A DNA stretch of 64,000 nucleotides from contig NZ_BMZG01000002.1 in NCBI RefSeq assembly GCF_014652675.1, positions 1 through 64,000 of the forward strand. The letters are read 5' to 3'. Of this stretch, positions 28,729 through 37,320 are shown one piece after another. A program made the position numbers and the translations under genes. The notes below the pieces were generated by a model that had not been told where the DNA came from, did no database searches, and worked only from the letters and a program-made list of their open reading frames with translations. This DNA is from Formosimonas limnophila (lineage in GTDB: Bacteria > Pseudomonadota > Gammaproteobacteria > Burkholderiales > Burkholderiaceae). How positions within the stretch are numbered: position 1 is the stretch's first letter; the number at the start of each line of letters is the position of its first letter.

Positions 28729-29181
28729 GTGAAAAAAGTTGACCATTCAAAGCTGATCATTGAGAACCTTAGCGGATTGAACAAGGTTTACAAAGTCGGC
28801 TTTCCAGAGGAAACGACTGGCGGACAAAAGTACGAGAATGGTGCGACTGTTGCTCAGGTCGCTGCGTGGCAGGAGTACGGCACGAAAAAGGATGGCAAGG
28901 AACGAATCCCACCGCGCCCATTCATGAAAAACGCAGCTGATGAGTTTGATTCTGAACCAAACAAGGTTAGGGATGCGTTGCAAGCTGGGGTGGTAAAAAA
29001 CCCTGATGCAGCCAGTGATTTGCTTAGGTTGATGTTGGTTGGCAAAATCAAAGACCAAATATCACGCGGCAGCTTCATTGAGAACGACAAGCAGACAGTC
29101 AAGAAGAAAGGTTCTTCGAGGCCTCTTATTGACACTGGCAAGATGCTTGGCTCTGTTGACTTTGTAGAGGTGAAAAAATGA
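28729..29181 (+). CDS. Neck/tail completion protein (gp10-like), 150 aa
   Basis: The start is a GTG at 28729. The segment TVAQVAAWQEYGTKKDGKER followed by IPPRPFMKNAADEF is typical of phage virion morphogenesis and HK97 gp10-like proteins, which cap or complete the tail or neck. The C-terminal PLIDTGKMLGSVDFV also matches such proteins. It overlaps the next gene by 4 bp. Confidence 0.75.
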   Translation: MKKVDHSKLIIENLSGLNKVYKVGFPEETTGGQKYENGATVAQVAAWQEYGTKKDGKERIPPRPFMKNAADEFDSEPNKVRDALQAGVVKNPDAASDLLRLMLVGKIKDQISRGSFIENDKQTVKKKGSSRPLIDTGKMLGSVDFVEVKK

Positions 29182-29774
29182 CGGTTATCCGCAAAGATTA
29201 CCTGATCCAAAGTGACAGATACCGACAGCCAACAGTGATGAACCCACCGCTTGGTCAGCGTGCAGAAAATGCGCGCCATGCGATTTGGCACTTTGCTGAG
29301 TTGATCGCGATTGACGTTGCGGTTGGTGTCACATGGGATGAATTGGATGGTCGTTCTAAAATCGCTCAGTGGCGAACAATTGAGGCCTACGCAGTGTGCC
29401 AGCCCTTGGTTGGCGGCGACGGGCTAAATGAATCACTGTATGAGGGTGAGCGTACCGAGGCGGCCATTATCGTACACATCGACAACGAAGACCCGCGCAA
29501 CTTGGCACTTGCATCGACTTATTCGGACATTTTCCCGAATGGTATTTATTTGGGTGGGTTGGACTCAGTGAGCAGCCATCCACAAATAGGCTTTCCAACG
29601 ATCATAAATTTTGATGGTCAAAAATGGAAGCCACGACACACGGCTCGTCTAAATAAAGCTGGCGATGAAACGCACCCAGCAATGAACGGGGCATACCGAA
29701 GTGAGTGCTATTTGTGGCGAGACAACCACCAAGAGATGCAGGCTGGTTTTGGCGATGGATTGACCGACTTATGA
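29178..29774 (+). CDS. Neck-region protein of unknown function, 198 aa
   Basis: A mixed alpha/beta protein beginning MTVIRKDYLIQSDRYRQPTV with AIWHFAELIAIDVAVGVTWDE and a beta-rich second half. No catalytic motif is evident. It lies between the tail-completion and neck-terminator genes, so it is likely a neck component. It overlaps the next gene by 4 bp (ATGA). Confidence 0.63.
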   Translation: MTVIRKDYLIQSDRYRQPTVMNPPLGQRAENARHAIWHFAELIAIDVAVGVTWDELDGRSKIAQWRTIEAYAVCQPLVGGDGLNESLYEGERTEAAIIVHIDNEDPRNLALASTYSDIFPNGIYLGGLDSVSSHPQIGFPTIINFDGQKWKPRHTARLNKAGDETHPAMNGAYRSECYLWRDNHQEMQAGFGDGLTDL

Positions 29775-30469
29775 CAACAGCGTACTCATTCGACAGCATA
29801 AAATCGCTGCAATACACACGCAGTCTTACTGATGAACAGCTTTACCAGGTAACAAGCAGGTCATCAACATGCTCAAAGCCTAAGCGTTTTAGCTATGAGG
29901 ACGAACTTTGCGCGTTCTTGGTCCAATACCTATCACTCATCACTGGTATTAATTGGCGCAGGCCATACGAGCAGGCAAGCCGTGGCGAATCACAATATGG
30001 CGTTGTTCATGTTTTGTCTATAAATCCGACTGGTTTAAGAAAAACAGAGCGCATCGAATCTGACACTGAAGTCTGCGAAGTGGTGACGATGCAATATTCA
30101 TGTGACCTCCAGTTAGACGTTTACCGTGGCAGTGGCGAAAAGACAAGTTTTAGCAACCCTGATCCAGTCACACAGCCATACGCCTCGGCGATTGACGTTT
30201 TGGCAAAGGTTATCACACGCTCACAGCTTCTCGTCTTTCAAGACGCCTTGGCGCAATACGGCATTGACGCCTCAGACTTTGCAGTACGAATCAACAACGT
30301 GCCACAAGAGATGAGGCATGGCGTGTTTGAAGAACACGCTGTGATGAGGCCTACAATCAAAGTTTGTATGAGCCAATCGATAAAAGTCGCAACAATAAAA
30401 TCCCCAGCCGTCGCCTCGTGCGACGGTTTTTTAATTCAACAACTGCCACAAGATGGCAACTGTAACTAA
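29771..30469 (+). CDS. Neck terminator-like protein (LIC_12616-like), 232 aa
   Basis: The start at 29771 (MTTAYSFDSIKSLQYTRSLT) is chosen over an upstream ATG because of the ATGA overlap with the previous stop. Central segments such as NWRRPYEQASRGESQYGVVH and MQYSCDLQLDVYRGSGE recall phage neck terminator proteins located just before a sheath gene. It is probably the tail-terminator ring. Family assignment is moderate. Confidence 0.66.
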   Translation: MTTAYSFDSIKSLQYTRSLTDEQLYQVTSRSSTCSKPKRFSYEDELCAFLVQYLSLITGINWRRPYEQASRGESQYGVVHVLSINPTGLRKTERIESDTEVCEVVTMQYSCDLQLDVYRGSGEKTSFSNPDPVTQPYASAIDVLAKVITRSQLLVFQDALAQYGIDASDFAVRINNVPQEMRHGVFEEHAVMRPTIKVCMSQSIKVATIKSPAVASCDGFLIQQLPQDGNCN

Positions 30470-30479
30470 AGGAGTAACA

Positions 30480-31787
30480 ATGGCAACTTGTGATGTGGTA
30501 TGTAACCCAGACATTGGCCGAAGTGTAAACAGTTCAATCTCGTTTACTGGCCGAGTAATGATTGTGGACCCAAACTGTCAGGAGGTCGTTTATCTGACTT
30601 CTGACACGGCGGGCGGGAAACTTGGCGCAAACAATCGATTTGTGACAATCACGTCAAGCTCGGAAGCCGTTGACTTGTTCACTGCTGGCGCACCGATTAT
30701 TGCTGATTGTAAGACATACTTTGCCAATGCAACATACGGCTTGCGCCGCATGTTAAATATCGTGTGGGTTGACCCTGCGGAGTCTTTGACCGATGAGCTT
30801 GACAAGGTGATTGCCTGCAATAACTGCTGGCTAAGTTTTGCGGCGGATAAAACGGTCATCGACTACACCGACAGTGCGGCGGCAGTGGCTAAATACGCTC
30901 AGGCTTCTGCTTGGGCGATTGAGCACGAAAAAATGTTCTTTGCGCTTTCAACTGATCCTAACGATTTGGATTCTGAAAACGGCGGCAGCGTTAAGGCGGT
31001 TCTCAATGGTATCGGCGCACACAATACAACAGTGGTGTGGACTAAAGGCCAGTGTGAATACCAGCTCGATACAATCGGCAACCCAATCCCTGACCCTGAC
31101 AATGTCGGTGAGTACCTGACGCAAACAGTCTACAAGGCACGTCACCTGATTTATGCTGGTTATGTCGCTGGTTCGGACCTGTCTAAGCGTGGTTTGGATT
31201 ACACCATGGACGCCAAGCCAGTGGGGGGCACTGGCTGGGTTGGCATCAAGGCCGAATTGCTATCCAGTAGCGAAGTCGCAGAAGTCACAGGGCGCATGGC
31301 AACAGGCGTGATTCGTGACAACAACAACGGTTATGCAAACGTCTATATCAAGTCAGACGGATACACACGAGAGACAGCTGGCATGACTGTGACAGGCAAG
31401 TGGATAGACTCTATCCACAAGTCAATTTTCGTGCGCCGTCGTCTGCGTGCGGCAATTGCTCAGCTTTTGGTTGGCAACCGTAAAGTGACTTATGACAAGT
31501 ACGGTGAAAATGCCCTTGCCAATGTCATCACTTTTGAGATGAGCTTGATGCAGGATAACCGTTTGTTCTCGGGTACACCACAGCCCTATGAGGACACCGA
31601 CGCATACGGCAACCCGCTGTTGCGCAACGGTACGGCGTGGGCTTTGTGGGGTGGTCATTTAGCCACAGCAGAACCAAACCTACAAGAACAGCGAATCAAC
31701 CCACTATGGCGCGTGTGTTACACCGACGCTGGTGCTTTGTCGTTCGTTGACCTCGATGTCTGCGATTTATATTCAACAGGAGCTTAA
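30480..31787 (+). CDS. Contractile tail sheath protein, DUF3383 type, 435 aa
   Basis: The start at 30480 (MATCDVVCNPDIGRSVNSSI) has a strong aaggag site; an earlier ATG lies within the previous gene. The protein contains the sheath-like pattern with a nucleotide-binding-like first half and a C-terminal WRVCYTDAGALSFVDLDVCD. The position before the tube gene fits a contractile-tail (myovirus) sheath. It contains nine cysteines, including CNNC. Confidence 0.8.
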   Translation: MATCDVVCNPDIGRSVNSSISFTGRVMIVDPNCQEVVYLTSDTAGGKLGANNRFVTITSSSEAVDLFTAGAPIIADCKTYFANATYGLRRMLNIVWVDPAESLTDELDKVIACNNCWLSFAADKTVIDYTDSAAAVAKYAQASAWAIEHEKMFFALSTDPNDLDSENGGSVKAVLNGIGAHNTTVVWTKGQCEYQLDTIGNPIPDPDNVGEYLTQTVYKARHLIYAGYVAGSDLSKRGLDYTMDAKPVGGTGWVGIKAELLSSSEVAEVTGRMATGVIRDNNNGYANVYIKSDGYTRETAGMTVTGKWIDSIHKSIFVRRRLRAAIAQLLVGNRKVTYDKYGENALANVITFEMSLMQDNRLFSGTPQPYEDTDAYGNPLLRNGTAWALWGGHLATAEPNLQEQRINPLWRVCYTDAGALSFVDLDVCDLYSTGA

Positions 31788-31789
31788 TA

Positions 31790-32245
31790 ATGGCTGATAA
31801 TTGCTTTGTTTATAACGCCAGTGACAGCAGTCTCATTGTCAAATATGGTGACCTTGACTTGACGCCCGCTATCGTTTCCAATGAGTCAGATGCGGTTTTG
31901 GTGACGCCTGAGAAATCGGATGCAACAATCGTATCCTCGATTAATGGTGAGCACTCTGCAGCTGATGTTTCTCGAATCACGGGCGGCAAAATCAAGATTA
32001 AAATGGTCAAGGGTTCACCAGCACTTGAGACGATCAAAGAGCTGCTCATCATCGGCCAAGATGACGGCATCAAGGCTCAAACAATCACGATTGACAGTTT
32101 AAACAGCGGTATGCACATGGATTTGACATGCTGCTTGGTCTCTGCGCCTGAAAACTTTTTTGCGTGGGGTGCTGGCTCATCGCTTTTTGAAGAGGTCGAG
32201 TTTACCTTTGCTCGAATCAAAAACTACAAGCGTCCGAACAAGTGA
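31790..32245 (+). CDS. Tail tube protein, DUF3277-like, 151 aa
   Basis: It follows the sheath by 2 bp. The beta-rich sequence (VYNASDSSLIVKYGDLDLTP, KIKIKMVKGSPALETIKELL and FEEVEFTFARIKNYKRPNK) fits a tail tube protein as in phages with DUF3383 sheaths. Tube rings polymerise around the tape measure to form the DNA channel. Confidence 0.76.
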   Translation: MADNCFVYNASDSSLIVKYGDLDLTPAIVSNESDAVLVTPEKSDATIVSSINGEHSAADVSRITGGKIKIKMVKGSPALETIKELLIIGQDDGIKAQTITIDSLNSGMHMDLTCCLVSAPENFFAWGAGSSLFEEVEFTFARIKNYKRPNK

Positions 32246-32254
32246 GGTGACTAG

Positions 32255-32752
32255 ATGGAATTTACGTTCTTAAAAATCGCCGAACTCTTTGCCACGCTTG
32301 AGGATGTCAATATCCAAGAGCGCGGCGATGCGACGTTCACAATTGATGGCAATAAGTTCAAAGTCAACCGCTTGCCGCTCGTTGAGTCTGACCGATTAAT
32401 CAATCGAACCAAGCGGATTTTGTCGAAATACCAAAGCAGTATTTGGGCCGAGTTCACAGGCGATCAATCTGACTACTCAGAACAACAGGCTGGTGCAAAG
32501 GTAATGGGCCTGATTGAAACCATGCTAGCAGAGGAAGATGTGAACGAGCTTAAATACGAGCTTTGTGCGGCGACTCTGATTGAGTTAAATGGCTCATTTG
32601 TTCATTTAAAACAAGCTGTCATCAACAGCAAAATCAGTAACCGTGATGACTTGATGGCTGTTGCTTTGGTTTATTTGGAGGTGAACGCTGCAGGTTTTTT
32701 TACGCAGCGGCTAATTACAAGCCTATTGAGCCGAGCACAGACAGCCGCTTAA
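32255..32752 (+). CDS. Tail assembly chaperone G-like, 165 aa
   Basis: A helical protein beginning MEFTFLKIAELFATLEDVNI, with the order tube-chaperone-tape measure typical of tails. Near its 3' end the run TTTTTTT at 32695-32701 lies in the reading phase T TTT TTT, allowing ribosomes to slip back one base and read on into the downstream frame ending at 32988. The short form is this protein; the long form would have 244 residues. In lambda both G and GT are needed for tail assembly. Confidence 0.82.
   Translation: MEFTFLKIAELFATLEDVNIQERGDATFTIDGNKFKVNRLPLVESDRLINRTKRILSKYQSSIWAEFTGDQSDYSEQQAGAKVMGLIETMLAEEDVNELKYELCAATLIELNGSFVHLKQAVINSKISNRDDLMAVALVYLEVNAAGFFTQRLITSLLSRAQTAA
32695..32701 (+). 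promoter_or_regulatory. -1 frameshift slippery heptamer
   Basis: TTTTTTT in phase T TTT TTT, 48 bases before the stop of the zero frame. The -1 frame is open from here to 32988 and encodes a plausible helical protein without its own start. This is the usual device for the G/GT tail chaperones. Confidence 0.82.
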
Positions 32753-32988
32753 ACAAGTACCTTTTTGCAAAACAAGACGAAATAAACATTCTCGTCCGTG
32801 AAAAGCACTTCACAAACATCAATGATCAGTGGATATTTTGGCGTTTAATCAACGAAAAAATGTGCAGCTATCGTGAGATATTTGTTGACAGTGCTTTTAC
32901 ATGGCAGGATGTTTTTTTTATGCACGAATACCTTGACCGCAAGTCATACGACAATGCGGCCGAGCAATACAGGGCAGAGAAAAAATGA
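32701..32988 (+). CDS. Frameshift extension (T part) of the tail assembly chaperone
   Basis: Read in the -1 frame after the slippery run, this gives 95 residues starting YAAANYKPIEPSTDSRLNKY and ending in AAEQYRAEKK. It has no sensible independent start and exactly fills the otherwise empty gap before the tape measure gene, whose ATG overlaps its TGA. The fused protein would be 149 + 95 residues. The T part is expected to bind the tape measure protein. Confidence 0.8.
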   Translation, partial: YAAANYKPIEPSTDSRLNKYLFAKQDEINILVREKHFTNINDQWIFWRLINEKMCSYREIFVDSAFTWQDVFFMHEYLDRKSYDNAAEQYRAEKK

Positions 32989-34502
32989 AGCTGATGGAAT
33001 TTGTCATCAACCTGGCACTCAACGGCAATGAGGCTGCGGCAGACCTGAAAAGAGTTGCTGATAAAGCCGATGATGCCGGTGAGAGAATGGCTGCCCTTGA
33101 GAAGCGTGCGCACATGGCAGGCACCCAAATCGGTGAGGGCATGAAAGCGGGCATCAAAAGTTTAGTGGCAATGGGTGTCGCTGCTGCTGGTGCTGGAGTT
33201 GCTTTGTTTAAGCTGGCTCAAAGCACAGCCGACGAAATCGATGAGATGGGCGACTTTGCCGACAAGAACAACATAGGCATAGAGGCTCTGCAAGAGTGGG
33301 GTTATGCGGCTCAAAAGGCTGGTGCAAGTCCTGAAGCGTTCAAGGCTTCTGTTTCAGGCTTAAACAAAGTGATTGGCGAGGCTGCGCTTGGTGTCGGCAA
33401 GGGCGCAAAGATGATGGATAAGTTCGGCATTTCTGCGAAAAATGCCGACGGATCTGTAAAGTCAACCGAACAGGTGATTGGTGAAATCTCTAAGAAAATG
33501 GAGGCCTTATCACGTCAAGAAGCAATTGCCATGGCTTCAAAACTCGGCATTGATACAGACCTTGTGCCGCTACTGCAATCAGGCGCGAAAAACATTGACC
33601 AATTGCTATTCAAAGCCCGCCAGCTTGGCGTGGTGACGGAAGAACAGGCCGATAAAACAGCAGAGTTCACCTCTCAGATGGAGGATATGAACCAAAGCTT
33701 CGGCTATTTAAAAGCCGTGGTAGGTTCAGAGGTGGCACCTGTCATTTCTGACTTGATTAAACAGTTTATAGACTCACAGGGTGGCATCGAGGGTTTGAAA
33801 GGCAAAGCCCAAGAATTTGCCGAACGTTTGAAAGCGATTTTGCCGCAAATTGCCAAGGTCGCAGCGGCATTTGGGACGATAGTTGTTGCTGGTGCAAATG
33901 TTTTGGATTGGCTGGCTCAAGTCACAGGCGGGTGGGATAACTTGGCATATGCCATGATTGGTTTTAAAGCACTATCTGCTGGTGGTTTAGTTGGCCCGCT
34001 GCTTGATGGTCTTAGTAATGTGGCCACAACTATCGGATCAAAACTCATACCAGTCTTTATGACACTTGGCCGCATTATTTTGATGAATCCTATTGGTTTG
34101 GTTTTGACGGCAATTGCTGCTGCGGCTTTTGTTATCTATAAAAACTGGGACACCATTGTCGCATTTATTAAGAAAGCGTGGCAAGGCGTCGGTGACTTCT
34201 TCTCAGGCGTGCTGGATAAAATGATGGGTTGGTGGAACGCCTTTAAAGACACTCTAATTAGTGGCATCAATTGGGTTATCGATAAGATGAACTACCTGCC
34301 AGGTGTCAATATTGACCAAGTTGGCGGTGGGGGTGCGGCTGCAAGTACAGCAACGCCTGCAACGTCTGCAAGTTCTCCTTATAGTAAGTCAATGGTTCAA
34401 AACATCACAGTCAACGCAACCACAAAGCAAGCTGTTGACCGTGCTGTTTCACCTGATTTTGCGCGGCAAACCGCGACGGCTGCATTTGGGGGTACATTTT
34501 GA
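32985..34502 (+). CDS. Tape measure protein, 505 aa
   Basis: A helical N-terminal half (DLKRVADKADDAGERMAALE and similar), conserved NNIGIEALQEWGYAAQKAGA tape-measure segment, then hydrophobic stretches (LVAMGVAAAGAGVALF, IILMNPIGLVLTAIAAAAFV) and a disordered Gly/Ala/Thr region near the end. The length sets tail length, and 505 residues imply a fairly short tail, roughly 75 nm at 0.15 nm per residue. It starts within the frameshifted chaperone stop. Confidence 0.88.
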   Translation: MKLMEFVINLALNGNEAAADLKRVADKADDAGERMAALEKRAHMAGTQIGEGMKAGIKSLVAMGVAAAGAGVALFKLAQSTADEIDEMGDFADKNNIGIEALQEWGYAAQKAGASPEAFKASVSGLNKVIGEAALGVGKGAKMMDKFGISAKNADGSVKSTEQVIGEISKKMEALSRQEAIAMASKLGIDTDLVPLLQSGAKNIDQLLFKARQLGVVTEEQADKTAEFTSQMEDMNQSFGYLKAVVGSEVAPVISDLIKQFIDSQGGIEGLKGKAQEFAERLKAILPQIAKVAAAFGTIVVAGANVLDWLAQVTGGWDNLAYAMIGFKALSAGGLVGPLLDGLSNVATTIGSKLIPVFMTLGRIILMNPIGLVLTAIAAAAFVIYKNWDTIVAFIKKAWQGVGDFFSGVLDKMMGWWNAFKDTLISGINWVIDKMNYLPGVNIDQVGGGGAAASTATPATSASSPYSKSMVQNITVNATTKQAVDRAVSPDFARQTATAAFGGTF

Positions 34503-35152
34503 GCGTCTTACTGATTCCAGCGTTCGGTGACTTGTTCGAGGGTGTTGAGTGGAATGTCACGATGAAACAATCGGACACGGCACAGTCCGACGTGACACAG
34601 TCCCCAATCGATGACGTAGATCGGCCTTTCTTGGTTGACTTTAACCAAAACAAGCCAGCCCAAGTCAATGTCACCATCAAAATCACTGTAGAGGGTGAAA
34701 CTGAACCAACTGCGCCGCAGGGAATTGAGCGGATGCAGCAGTGTTACGAGCGTCTGCGTGACTTAAAGAACAAACAGACCACCACGCCAGACGCGCTGAT
34801 TGACATCTACATGGGTCATTATCAGTACGAGAACATGGCCATCACGTCATTATCAACTGACCGTGAGATTGGCAAAGAGGGCAGCCTCACTGTTGATATT
34901 GGTTTTGACGAGTTCCAATTTGTCAAAGTCCCGCAAGTTGGCGGCGATAAAAACATTTTGGACTCAAATACCAGCCGAAAAGACACCAATAACAAGCCAA
35001 TGCATGAGACCCGTGACACTGGCCACCCGATGTTTTCAACTGGCGACCAAAACGACACGGCCATTCTGAGCGCAGAGCGTCAGCGTGGCGATGTGAGGCC
35101 AATAACCTACGTTGGTGTGCTTTTTGAATTGGTTAGAAAGAATATGACATGA
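34499..35152 (+). CDS. Baseplate/tail protein, 217 aa
   Basis: The start is a TTG at 34499, supported by a ggggg site and by overlap with the tape measure stop. The protein is beta-rich with AQVNVTIKITVEGETEPTAP and ITSLSTDREIGKEGSLTVDI, similar to proteins that attach the baseplate to the tube. Position directly after the tape measure supports a distal tail or baseplate-hub role. Family not certain. Confidence 0.68.
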   Translation: MSVLLIPAFGDLFEGVEWNVTMKQSDTAQSDVTQSPIDDVDRPFLVDFNQNKPAQVNVTIKITVEGETEPTAPQGIERMQQCYERLRDLKNKQTTTPDALIDIYMGHYQYENMAITSLSTDREIGKEGSLTVDIGFDEFQFVKVPQVGGDKNILDSNTSRKDTNNKPMHETRDTGHPMFSTGDQNDTAILSAERQRGDVRPITYVGVLFELVRKNMT

Positions 35153-35466
35153 GTTCATTTCAGTACATCGAGGTAACCCCTGATTTTTGCCAATCATTCG
35201 TGGTGGGTGAGTACAAGGTTCGTTTGAATTACAACTACCTTGTGAATTATTGGACTTATTCGCTGTATCACGAGGAAAAGCCAATTGTCTGCGGTGTCAG
35301 ACTGATGGTAGGCACAAACATATTTGAGCGCGTTGAGAATGTGAATGATTTGGTGGTGGTTGATACAGTTGGCCAACCAAGGCATGACTGGTTTTATCGA
35401 CTGACAAAAAAAAATAGAAGCGGCATCCCTGATACGGTTCTTGTTTATGGAAGCGCAAACCCATGA
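35149..35466 (+). CDS. Small baseplate protein (plug-like), 105 aa
   Basis: A beta-rich protein (MSSFQYIEVTPDFCQSFVVG, VRLNYNYLVNYWTYSLYHEE) between two baseplate genes, overlapping both by 4 bp. It recalls small baseplate plug proteins found in the same place in related tails. No catalytic motif. Confidence 0.66.
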   Translation: MSSFQYIEVTPDFCQSFVVGEYKVRLNYNYLVNYWTYSLYHEEKPIVCGVRLMVGTNIFERVENVNDLVVVDTVGQPRHDWFYRLTKKNRSGIPDTVLVYGSANP

Positions 35467-36371
35467 CGGCTTTTAATCGTTACTTGTCCATCAGGATTCC
35501 TGAGCTCGGTATTGAGGTTGGTGGTGCGCAACGTTACCAAGGCCGAAAAGTTGTTCGGCCATTGAAGATTACGGCCACTTGCTCACTATCAGCAGAGTCA
35601 ACACCAAACGATGCGCAGGTGACAATCTACAACCTATCAGAACAATCAGCAAAAAAGATTTTTCAGAACGACAAAACCGCAGAAATATGGGCTGGGTACT
35701 CGCCTGAGGGTGACGAAGAAAACATTGGGTTGATGTTTTTGGGGAAAATTAAGAACATCACGTCATCTGTGCAAGGCGTTGACAGAGTGTGGGTGATTGA
35801 CATCGGCGACGGTGCACAGGCGTACAAAGGCGCGAGCGTTGTTGATAAGTCAGATAAAGGCGACTTAGAGAAGTCAGCTAAACTGGCTGCGGACGCCATG
35901 AAAAACCAGTACGGCATCGAAACTGGCACAATAAAGTTAGGCAAAAAAATCACCACTGGGAAAACCATTACATACAACGGCGACTACAGCCGAGACGTGC
36001 TCGATGATGTGTGTTTAAGCACTGACTCGAAGTGGAATATCACTCATGGTATTCTGAATGTCACGCCAAAAAATGAAGTGGTCAAAGACACTGGACTTGT
36101 TCTTACCCCACAAACTGGATTAATTGGATACCCAAAGATAACCGATGACGGGGTGGAGATCGAGACCATCGTCATACCAAACGTGCGCCCTGACATGGCA
36201 ATAACTGTGCAAGCACGTTACGGGTCAGGTACGTATCAGATAAATCAGATTGACATGCAGCTATCAAATAGCGATGGCGATCATAAGTTCACCATGCGCT
36301 ACAAAAACATGGATGACAAGAAGACCATATCGCCAACTCAAACAGGGCGACAATCGAATGTGAACTGCTGA
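35463..36371 (+). CDS. Baseplate hub protein, 302 aa
   Basis: The sequence RPLKITATCSLSAESTPNDA QVTIYNLSEQSAK-type pattern (TIYNLSEQS) and GLMFLGKIKNITSSVQGVDR fit phage baseplate hub proteins of the gp27/gpD type. The C-terminal half contains repeated beta segments. It overlaps the spike gene by one base. The hub surrounds the tube end and holds the spike. Confidence 0.74.
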   Translation: MTAFNRYLSIRIPELGIEVGGAQRYQGRKVVRPLKITATCSLSAESTPNDAQVTIYNLSEQSAKKIFQNDKTAEIWAGYSPEGDEENIGLMFLGKIKNITSSVQGVDRVWVIDIGDGAQAYKGASVVDKSDKGDLEKSAKLAADAMKNQYGIETGTIKLGKKITTGKTITYNGDYSRDVLDDVCLSTDSKWNITHGILNVTPKNEVVKDTGLVLTPQTGLIGYPKITDDGVEIETIVIPNVRPDMAITVQARYGSGTYQINQIDMQLSNSDGDHKFTMRYKNMDDKKTISPTQTGRQSNVNC

Positions 36372-36916
36372 TGAATAACAAACAATCGTTAAATGAAGTG
36401 ATGCGTAGCCATGGCATGGCCAACGCATTTAGGCAGTCTGTGGCCATACCAGCCGAGATAACCAACGTTTATGATGATGTTATCGACGTTAAACCGCTGC
36501 AAAGCGTTGTTCGATTTGATGGTGTCGGCAATCGCAATGATGTAACGCAGCCATTGGACTATGAGGGCGTGCGTTACGTTTGCGGCATCGGTAACAATGA
36601 ATCAGGCATCTACATCCCACCCGAAGTTGGTATGCAGGGCATTTTTATTGTCGCAGACTTTGATGGTGATGGCGACATTGAGCATGCAGCGGTTCGGCAG
36701 CGTTCTAACGGATGGTTCATGCCTGTTTTAAAAGTATCTCACAGAGACGAATTGACCATCAAGTACAAAGGCAGCACCATCATACTCACAGAGTCTGGCA
36801 TCGACATAAAAGATTCGGCGGGTGTGTCTCTAGTCGATGCTGTCAAAGAGCTAAACAGCATCGTTAAAGGATGTTGTGGTACAGGCTCACCAAGTGCGGA
36901 GGCTTTTCAAAAATGA
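36371..36916 (+). CDS. Gp138-type membrane-puncturing spike, 181 aa
   Basis: The N-terminal OB-like domain contains SVAIPAEITNVYDDVIDVKP and GMQGIFIVADFDGDGDIEHA, as in Gp138-like spike proteins of baseplates. The C-terminal beta part (STIILTESGIDIKDSAGVSL) would form the trimeric needle. Two adjacent cysteines occur near the end (KGCCGTG). It is translationally coupled to the hub and the next gene. Confidence 0.78.
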   Translation: MNNKQSLNEVMRSHGMANAFRQSVAIPAEITNVYDDVIDVKPLQSVVRFDGVGNRNDVTQPLDYEGVRYVCGIGNNESGIYIPPEVGMQGIFIVADFDGDGDIEHAAVRQRSNGWFMPVLKVSHRDELTIKYKGSTIILTESGIDIKDSAGVSLVDAVKELNSIVKGCCGTGSPSAEAFQK

Positions 36917-37320
36917 CCAGTGGAATTGCTTTGGATGCGTCACTTGATGTGATGGTCGGGACCAACGAAAACGGCTTCGGCACAATTGCATTCACAAGTG
37001 GTGCAAACATGATCATTCAGCGCGTTGTGGAAAAGGTCAGCATGTCACGACATCAGATATGGTACCAATGGCAGTACGGCCTGAATTATGAAGAAATATT
37101 CATCAACAACCGATACACATTCGATCAGATGCGCGCGCAGCAAATTGCGAATATTCGCAAAACAATACTTTCAATTGATGGCGTTCAATTTATTATCGGC
37201 AAAATTGACATCACAAAAGATGAGGTGAATCGTTCGATTAAGATCACGATACCGTGCTTGAGAATTTTTTGCGACAACGCTTATCAAGAAGTGCAATTAG
37301 GGGCTATAAATGTTGGTTGA
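36913..37320 (+). CDS. Baseplate wedge protein (gp25/GPW-like position), 135 aa
   Basis: The start at 36913 (MTSGIALDASLDVMVGTNEN) is chosen for its ATGA overlap with the spike gene. The segment YEEIFINNRYTFDQMRAQQI and IDGVQFIIGKIDI have the look of wedge proteins that precede gpJ-like genes. No cysteine cluster. It overlaps the J-like gene by 11 bp. Confidence 0.67.
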   Translation: MTSGIALDASLDVMVGTNENGFGTIAFTSGANMIIQRVVEKVSMSRHQIWYQWQYGLNYEEIFINNRYTFDQMRAQQIANIRKTILSIDGVQFIIGKIDITKDEVNRSIKITIPCLRIFCDNAYQEVQLGAINVG

